NCBI GenBank assembly: GCA_033297205.1 | Contig: MU859215.1 | Coordinates: 23,027-87,026, forward strand | Origin: Pseudoneurospora amorphoporcata | Lineage: Eukaryota > Ascomycota > Sordariomycetes > Sordariales > Sordariaceae | Direction: 5' to 3' | Length of the DNA stretch: 64,000 nt | In this document: positions 58,210 through 64,000 of the stretch, in pieces | Layout: every line of letters starts with the position of its first letter | Numbering within the stretch: position 1 is the first letter of the stretch | The notes under the pieces: generated by a model | Database searches by the model: none | What the model saw: the letters and a program-made list of their open reading frames with translations, nothing else | What the model was told of the DNA's origin: nothing | Position numbers and translations under genes: made by a program

Positions 58210-60348
58210 ATGGCCTCGCCTAGCGCAACCACGACTCTGGGGAAGAGGAGAAGGAGCACTAGACTCACAGGTGAGCTACAACTGCCGACATGTACACTTA
58301 TCACCCATACTGACAGACTCCAAGACGAGGAGATCACAATAGGCCCTCTTGCCGCAAAGCGAACAAGACGCTCTCTCCGAATCCATCCAGAGATCCATCA
58401 TGAGCCCGACCACATCCAAGCAGAAAAGGAGAAGGCCGCCTCACCACCAAAGCCACTTGCCGACGACGTCGAGAATCACAAGGAGAACCGCAAGCCCACA
58501 GCAGACAACAGCGAGGAAGTCATCGAGGCGGAAACACCATCCAAGTCTCTCCTAAGAAGGCGCAAGTCAGTCATCGTCAGTCCGCCAAAGACAGCTCCCG
58601 TCACACCTTCCACGCCGCGACACTACGATGTCTTCGCAAAGGCAGCAGTCACCACTCCGCGCCACCGCGTCATGTCCGTCGGCAAGCTCTCCAGACGCAT
58701 GACACCAAGCACGCCCATGACACCCGCGGCTTCTCAAACAGTCTACCATCATGCTCGTCAACTCTTCAGCCGAAGTGCCGATCCCGGAGAACTCATTGGG
58801 CGCGACGAGGAGCGCGAGAAGCTCAACACTTTTCTGGACCGCTGCACCACCACACATCCCAGCGGCTGCCTCTATGTCAGCGGACCTCCTGGCACCGGCA
58901 AGAGTGCGATCGTCAACAAGGTCACAGACAAGTTCGCATCCGAGACGTCAACAGTGCGCAAGGCATACATCAACTGCATGAGCATCAAGTCCTCCAAGGA
59001 TCTCTACGTCACCCTTCTCGGCCAGCTAGTCAGCCAAGATGAGGACAAGGAGGAACTCTCGACCGAAAGCGACGTGGTGGCGGCACTCCAAAAGCTCATC
59101 CTGCCCAAGAGAAAGACCCAGGACGTCTTCCTCGTGGTCTTGGACGAAATCGACCACATCCTCACCCTCGACCCCGAAAGTCTCTACAGTCTCTTTGAAT
59201 GGTCGCTCGAAAAGAAGAGCTCGCGCCTCGCCCTGATCGGCATTGCCAACGCGCTCGACCTGACGGACCGCTTCCTGCCGCGCCTCAAGTCGCGCAACCT
59301 CAAGCCAGAGCTTTTGCCCATCCTCCCATACACGGCGCCTCAGGTCAAGAACATCATCATTACGCGTCTCAAGAGCTTGCTTCCCGGTGGAACGCCCAAG
59401 GATCCCAACTACATCCCGTTCTTCCACCCAGCTGCCATCGAGCTCTGCTCGCGCAAAGTATCCAGCCAAACCGGCGACCTACGCCGCGCCTTTGAGATTT
59501 GCCGCCGCGCCATCGACCTGGTCGAGTCCGAGACCCGTCTCAAGCACGAGAACCAAGTCAAAGAGCAGATGCTACAAATGTCTCCCTCCAAGAAGCGCGT
59601 CCTAAGCGAAAACACCAACCTCTCCTCTGGTTCGGGTTCTGCGCCTTCGTCTCTCTTCCGGAGTATCACCTCCACTGGACCCAGCGCCAGCGTCTCCGCC
59701 TCTTTGCTCAAATCCCTGCAGGCCCTGACACCAGCCACCGCGCCGCGCGTCAGCATTGCGCACCTAAGCAAAGTCACAGCAGCCGCATTCAGCAACGGCA
59801 CCACGCAGCGCTTGAAGACACTCAACCTGCAGCAAAAAGCCGCTCTTTGCGCTTTGGTCGCCATCGAGAAACGTAATCGCGCTGCGCAGTCGGAGGCTCT
59901 CAATTCCGCTTCGGCCAGCTTTACCTCTACCACCGGCACTCCGTATAGGAAACAAGCCGAAGCCCCCATCGCGCCAACAGTCAAGACCCTCTACGAGGCA
60001 TACACCAAGCTCTGCAAGCAGGACTCTCTTTTGCACCCCTTGTCATCATCCGAGTTCCGCGAGGTCGTTTCCAGTCTTGAGACACTCAGCTTGATCACGC
60101 CTGTGGATGGCAAGACCGGGTCGTTTACCGCGTTGGGATACAGTTCTCCTGGAGTGGGGACGCCAAAGAGAGGAGGCAAGAAGAAGAAGGATGTTTTTGG
60201 CATGGGAGGTGCGTTGGTTGCCGGGGATGAGAAGAGGGTGGCTAGTTGTGTTGGGGAACGAGAGGTTGAGACGACCTTGTTGAAGGATGACGGGGCGGGT
60301 GTCGGGATTTTGAGGGGGATTTTGAGTGGGGAGGCTTTGGATGATTGA
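58210..60348 (+). CDS. cdc6: Cdc6/Cdc18 replication licensing ATPase
   Basis: Loads MCM helicase onto ORC-bound origins in G1. Exons 58210-58270 and 58325-60348 give 694 residues; the 54-nt intron (GTGAGC, CTGAC, TCCAAG) is a multiple of three and open. The AAA+ core shows Walker A GPPGTGKSA with K213, Walker B LVVLDEIDHI with D294/E295, sensor 1 LIGIANALDL and sensor 2 TGDLRRAFEICRRAI; the C-terminus is a winged helix (about 560-680). The N-terminus has KRRRSTRL, a possible cyclin-binding RxL, and a cluster of SP/TP sites (PVTPSTPRHYD, TTPRHR, MTPSTPMTP), the usual CDK control region. Orc1 is excluded by size and absence of a BAH domain. An ORF reading from TTG 58195 is not used, because ATG 58210 is the first ATG. 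Confidence 0.94.
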   Translation: MASPSATTTLGKRRRSTRLTGELQLPTCTLITHTDRLQDEEITIGPLAAKRTRRSLRIHPEIHHEPDHIQAEKEKAASPPKPLADDVENHKENRKPTADNSEEVIEAETPSKSLLRRRKSVIVSPPKTAPVTPSTPRHYDVFAKAAVTTPRHRVMSVGKLSRRMTPSTPMTPAASQTVYHHARQLFSRSADPGELIGRDEEREKLNTFLDRCTTTHPSGCLYVSGPPGTGKSAIVNKVTDKFASETSTVRKAYINCMSIKSSKDLYVTLLGQLVSQDEDKEELSTESDVVAALQKLILPKRKTQDVFLVVLDEIDHILTLDPESLYSLFEWSLEKKSSRLALIGIANALDLTDRFLPRLKSRNLKPELLPILPYTAPQVKNIIITRLKSLLPGGTPKDPNYIPFFHPAAIELCSRKVSSQTGDLRRAFEICRRAIDLVESETRLKHENQVKEQMLQMSPSKKRVLSENTNLSSGSGSAPSSLFRSITSTGPSASVSASLLKSLQALTPATAPRVSIAHLSKVTAAAFSNGTTQRLKTLNLQQKAALCALVAIEKRNRAAQSEALNSASASFTSTTGTPYRKQAEAPIAPTVKTLYEAYTKLCKQDSLLHPLSSSEFREVVSSLETLSLITPVDGKTGSFTALGYSSPGVGTPKRGGKKKKDVFGMGGALVAGDEKRVASCVGEREVETTLLKDDGAGVGILRGILSGEALDD

Positions 60349-61607
60349 GACTTGGTTTTTGATGTGTTTGGCATGTTGTTGGAGAGTTGCTGTTGGTGAT
60401 TTGGACGAACGAGTTTGTTTGGGCATGTTGGTTGAGGAGCATTGAAGTTGGTTGGAAAAGCATTGTTTAAGACGAACGGAGCATGGCATGGCATGGCGTG
60501 TTTGAAGCATTCAAAGTATATCAAAGGGAGGTGGTGTTTGGATTCATTGTAACCCAGGATCAGGGTCGGTGTTTGAGGCGTTTGGGAATTTTGTTTGGTT
60601 TTGTTTTGTTCACTTGAAAGAGAAAATGAGAGTAGTCACAACAGGATACAGTCCTCGGCATTAGTATACCTTAGATAGACAAAAGAGGCAAAGAATTGAA
60701 AGACTTCACAACCATGACTTGGCTCCCTCTCTACCGTATCGACTCGGGGCATCCGATTGTAGGTTCCAGGGAAATGAGGCATAGTCTGCAAGCATACTGC
60801 AACATTCATGCCCACCAGAACTTGTATGCAAGACGGTGCTAGATGATTCTGAATGTCCACACCCTCTAGCTCGCTGTCTTTATGAAGGGGGGGGAAAGGA
60901 CATGGCACCAGAAGAATCGAATTTATGGTGCTCCGGGCTCCCCAGTTGTCTCCCCTACTCTTTTTCCCGGGCATGCCCGAAAAGCACATGTTCGTGCAGT
61001 GTGCTTATACAAGATTCTGCCTGATTTCCTTGGAACCTAAAAACGGATGCCCCGAGTCGATACGGTATTCTGACATTGGAAGGTGGAAGGAGCCAGCTCG
61101 GACCTTGGGAACCTGCTTGTGCTGCTTGCTGCACAATGGAACTCGCGCTATCCCGGCGGAATGGAAGTGAGCTTCGCTCGTAGAGAAGGAACAACCTGCT
61201 ATAAGAGAATCGCTTCCATTGTCCGGCCCCTCTCGGCTTGTCGGACACTACTTACTGTCGAGGTTCGGCTCCGAACCGTCCTCCCCTAGGAAATTACGCA
61301 TCACTCTGCAGACTACGCCCGGGCTGCAGCTTCCAAGTTTGTAGCATGCACAGTACCTACCTAGGGACCATTAAATCTCTCGCTTTTCGTCTTCCTTCTC
61401 TCTTTCTCCTCTCTCATCATTCATTATGAACACTTGTCTCTTCGATTTTCGGGTATTTAGGTTCAGGACCTGGCACCTCCTTGGGATTTTCCCTTTCTTC
61501 CTTAGACCAATCAAACCATCAATTTCTTCTCCCCATTGGTTTCAACCACTCTTACACACTGCGTGCGTTAACATCTGAGCCAAACACCACCTTTTGTTTC
61601 CATCATC
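60349..61607. other. Spacer without a recognised gene
   Basis: About 1.26 kb between cdc6 and the small membrane protein gene. Short ORFs on both strands lack coding character. TACCTACCTAGG-type islands and a pyrimidine-rich stretch before 61608 look like promoter of the next gene. Confidence 0.6.
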
Positions 61608-62135
61608 ATGTCTCGTTTCAACTGGACACCTTCTTTGCCGAGGATGTCACTTGATGTAAGATCTCTCTCTCTTTATCACCCGTTTCGAACTTGGTTCTAA
61701 CTTTACCGACTCCTCTAGATGCCCTTGATCCACAACATCCTGGTCGTGGCGGCGCTTGTTGCCACCATCTCAGTGGTGATGATGCCCCAGGCCCTCGCGT
61801 CGCTGGTAAAAGCTGCGAAGTGCAGCAGCCTCCTCGACTCTCCTATGGCGTCACAAACACCGGCTGCCAGTTCTGGCGAAGAGAGGATCATTCACAAGAC
61901 TGCTCACGAGACGGCGTCATGGCTCTCGTTTGTGTTAGTATTCGAGGCCGTTCTCTACGGCATAACCTTTCTGTTCGTCAATTGTTTTATTGGCTTCTAC
62001 CAATTCGTCGACAAGGAAGCGGAAACGATTATTTGGGAGACTAGGTCTCGGGGGCTGGAAAAAGGTGACAACGAAAAGGGCTTGATTCTGGAGTTGTCTA
62101 ACGGAAGAGGAGAAACGGAAACCAGAGCGGCCTAA
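61608..62135 (+). CDS. Small protein with two hydrophobic segments, unknown family
   Basis: Exons 61608-61655 and 61719-62135 give 154 residues; the 63-nt intron has GTAAGA, a TCTAAC branch and CTCTAG, and joins in phase. After the N-terminus (MSRFNWTPSLPRMSLD), a hydrophobic stretch of about 24 residues (about 19-42, HNILVVAALVATISVVMM) forms a likely first membrane segment. A Ser/Ala-rich loop follows, then a longer hydrophobic stretch of about 27 residues (SWLSFVLVFEAVLYGITFLF, then VNCFIGFY) and a charged C-terminus rich in Glu and Arg. I do not recognise the family. It lies in front of repeat-rich DNA. The clean splice signals and hydrophobic pattern support a real gene. Confidence 0.65.
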
Positions 62136-62204
62136 ATACCTGGAAGGCGTGTGCCAAACAGTGAATGGGCAAGGCCCAGGGTACGGACTTCCAACAATAC
62201 CTCT

Positions 62205-62461
62205 AGTGATGATGATGAAAAGGATAGTGGTGATGATGAAAAGGATGGCAGTGATGATGAAAAGGATAGTAGTAATGATGAAAAGAATGGTGGTGATGAT
62301 GAAAAGGATGGTGGTGATGATGAAAATGATGGTAATGATGAAAATGATGGTAGTGATGATGAAAAGGATAGTGGTAATAATGAAAATGATAGTAGTAATG
62401 ATGAAAAGAATGGTGGTGATGATGAAAAGGATGGTGGTGATGATAAAAAGGATGGTGGTGA
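62205..62461. repeat. 21-bp minisatellite, unit GATGATGAAAAGGATGGTGGT
   Basis: About twelve units with scattered substitutions and a few shortened 15-18-bp units. Because the unit is a multiple of three with no stops, several frames on both strands are open across it, which produces spurious ORFs (for example DDEKDGG repeats). Confidence 0.88.
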
Positions 62462-62502
62462 CCCTATTGTATGACAGAGCAGGATTGCACATGTCCCAAC
62501 AA

Positions 62503-62600
62503 CGCCAAACTACCCGGTAAAAGGTAGACGATGTTCTCCTTCCAAGGCAGAACTCGTAGTGGACACTAGAATATATAGCCAGTACCACGGGTAACCCCGT
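62503..62600. repeat. Diverged repeat copy A, partner at 63508-63600
   Basis: Both copies share CCAAACTA, then AAAAGGTAGACGATGTT, then AAGGCAGAAC, then a GTRSACACTA-like block in the same order and spacing within a few bases. The level of identity suggests an old dispersed repeat, perhaps a solo LTR or MITE fragment. Confidence 0.65.
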
Positions 62601-63089
62601 GACATATTGAGTAAAGAAGGACGAAAGAGAAAGAAAAAAGAAAAGTAAAGTAGAAAAGAGGAGAGCCCCCGATTCCAACTTGAATGTTAAGCACCTCTTT
62701 CCATTCATCTTACAACTAACGTCTTGTCTTAGCCTACCTTAACGCCGCCTTAATGTTGTTATGCATGAGTGCAGCTGCAGACCCTGCACGTTGACACGTT
62801 TATTTCCTAAAATTCCTAACGCGGAGTGCGGACCCGAACAGGCCTTAAGGAGAATTCCGGTTGCGTCTACGTTGACACTCGACAGGACTCACAACAGAAG
62901 TCCCAGAAGTCCCAGAAGTCCCAGAAGCTAACTCGTCCGTGAGAAGGACGACCGCTGGGTTTGAGTTTGAAACCCCTCCTGTACCGGCTGTTAGGAAGTG
63001 CTAGGGTAGTGAGGTTTGATGGTGTTTATGGGAGGGGGGGAGAAAGTTGATGGGTGGGAGTGCGGAGGGAGGGGGAGATCAGGCGGGTA

Positions 63090-63170
63090 GTGTAGTATAG
63101 CAGAAGATAAGAAGGAGTAAGGGAAAGGGAGTATAGCAGAAGATAAGAGGGAGTAAGTAAAGGATAGGGA
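63090..63170. repeat. Tandem duplication, about 37-40 bp, two copies
   Basis: The segment GTATAGCAGAAGATAAGA with its following GGAGTAAG-rich tail occurs twice in direct succession with small differences. Confidence 0.75.
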
Positions 63171-63507
63171 GTGTCAAGGGGACTGGAGTCAAAGTTGGTA
63201 ATGAAAGAAGAAAGAAAGAAAGAAAGAAAGAAAGCAGGCAGGGATAGGATGGGAGTAGGAAGGAAAAGTATGGATGGATACCTTGGTAATACTACGATCA
63301 CACACACTTCTAGGAGAGTACTACTAAATAAACAGAGAGATAGCTGAGCATGAGTGAGACACTAGTATCTTACACAAGTAATGAGATATGATTATGGCTA
63401 CTAATGGGTAATTAATGTAATGGATGACAAAGAGAGATAGGCAATGATTTTATAACTACAATTACGGACGATGCTATGACAAGCCCGGGGTGCATATGCA
63501 CAGGTCG

Positions 63508-63600
63508 CCAAACTAAAAACTACCAAAAGGTAGACGATGTTGGATGTTCTGCTTGTAAGGCAGAACATGAAGTACACACTATAAACTAGATGTCACATCC
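63508..63600. repeat. Diverged repeat copy B, partner at 62503-62600
   Basis: Same ordered blocks as copy A, with a 6-base insertion after GACGATGTT (GGATGT). It lies just before the LTR-like segment. Confidence 0.65.
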
Positions 63601-63639
63601 TGTGATTGATGCTTACCTAGGTAGAGAAGAAAAGAGGTG

Positions 63640-64000
63640 TGTTACGAACTTAAGCGATTTCGCGGGCTAACCAGGCCTGGGAACACAAGCTGCCGAAAAG
63701 GGGTTAGGCTGTACGACCATAGGCCCGGGGCAGGCTCACGATTGACAAAGTGAGCCGAGCTCATGAAGGTGAGCCAGGCTCATGACGATAGAAGTGAGCC
63801 ACGACCATGGAGGTGAGCTGGGCTCACCACACTACGGGAGGAGCATCTGGAGCATGCAGTATAAAGGGACGACTGGAGAACTCAGATTGTCAGGTAGTTC
63901 GACAGTAGTCAATTGATCTTTATCACCGAGACCAGTATAACGATACCATACTTGTTGTGAACCTTTTGGCTTCACCGAACGACTCTGATAGTTATTACCT
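63640..64000 (+). mobile_element. Putative start of a Ty3/gypsy-type LTR, cut by the window end
   Basis: TGTTACGAAC at 63640 resembles the usual TGTTAC start of fungal gypsy LTRs. Inside are four related units of about 20 bp (consensus AGGTGAGCCAGGCTCATGA, 63750-63830), a TATAAA box at 63860-63865 and a following stretch that could be the R region. The 3' end, primer-binding site and internal genes are beyond the window, so the call is provisional. Confidence 0.4.

Larger units (their letters stand above)
62136..64000. other. Repeat-rich terminal region without recognised genes
   Basis: It holds the 21-bp minisatellite, ten-base CAGAAGTCCC units near 62,895-62,930, a tandem pair near 63,090-63,170, a GAAA tract near 63,207-63,233, a diverged duplicate pair and the LTR-like end. 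No coding sequence is supported. Confidence 0.7.

Noticed and set aside
62151..62474. Acidic DDEKDGG-repeat protein
   Set aside because: The ORF is the 21-bp minisatellite read in one of several open frames; it has no separate coding signal.
61935..62708. Minus-strand hydrophobic ITTILFI-repeat protein
   Set aside because: It is the reverse reading of the same minisatellite plus the antisense of the small membrane gene.
63709..63724. Possible 5S rRNA fragment (TACGACCATAGG)
   Set aside because: The match to the start of 5S rRNA stops after 12 bases and the expected internal promoter sequence does not follow.

Overview
The window is nuclear DNA of a filamentous ascomycete, most likely Neurospora or a close Sordariaceae relative. 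The evidence is short introns (mostly 46-190 nt) with GTRNGT donors, CTRAC-type branch points and YAG acceptors, GC-rich third codon positions, many TACCTACC/GGTACC islands in long intergenic DNA, and Pezizomycotina-specific genes (leashin, velvet). There is no operon structure.

Layout. 1-21933 (+) is one exceptionally long repeat-rich coding region whose C-terminal coiled coil and conserved end look like leashin (LAH), the Woronin-body / septal-pore tether. It enters the window already open. A TAG at 8230-8232 divides it into a lah-1-like 3' part and a lah-2-like unit. 21934-28254 is gene-free and rich in homopolymers. 28255-33099 (+) is a Zn2Cys6 transcription factor of about 1441 aa in four exons, with small upstream ORFs in its probable leader. 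33479-37198 (-) is a large protein with a mitochondrial-type N-terminus. 37930-39270 (+) is uroporphyrinogen decarboxylase (heme synthesis), tail to tail with a GNAT-type acetyltransferase at 39380-41000 (-). 42031-42700 (-) is a small DUF3602/Par32-like GRGG-motif protein. 45669-47764 (-) is the velvet regulator VelB (vel-2 in Neurospora). 47765-54522 is a second long stretch with no recognisable gene. 54523-57413 (-) is molybdenum cofactor sulfurase (HxB type), head to head with the replication licensing ATPase Cdc6 at 58210-60348 (+). 61608-62135 (+) is a small two-membrane-segment protein. The end holds a 21-bp minisatellite, tandem repeats, a diverged duplicated segment and, from about 63640, what looks like the start of an LTR running off the window.

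The genes do not form a pathway. Two are housekeeping enzymes (heme, Moco), one is replication, two are regulators (VelB, Zn2Cys6), and the leashin region belongs to septal-pore cell biology. The most unusual content is the leashin region: several distinct internal repeat families, short introns that are multiples of three and lack stops, a 2.7-kb stretch open in two forward frames, and an internal stop that may separate two proteins.

Exon boundaries were worked out by hand from splice consensus and reading-frame phase. Most are phase-consistent; those near 3104-3168, 5514-5628 and 8129-8253 are uncertain. No computation or database search was run.
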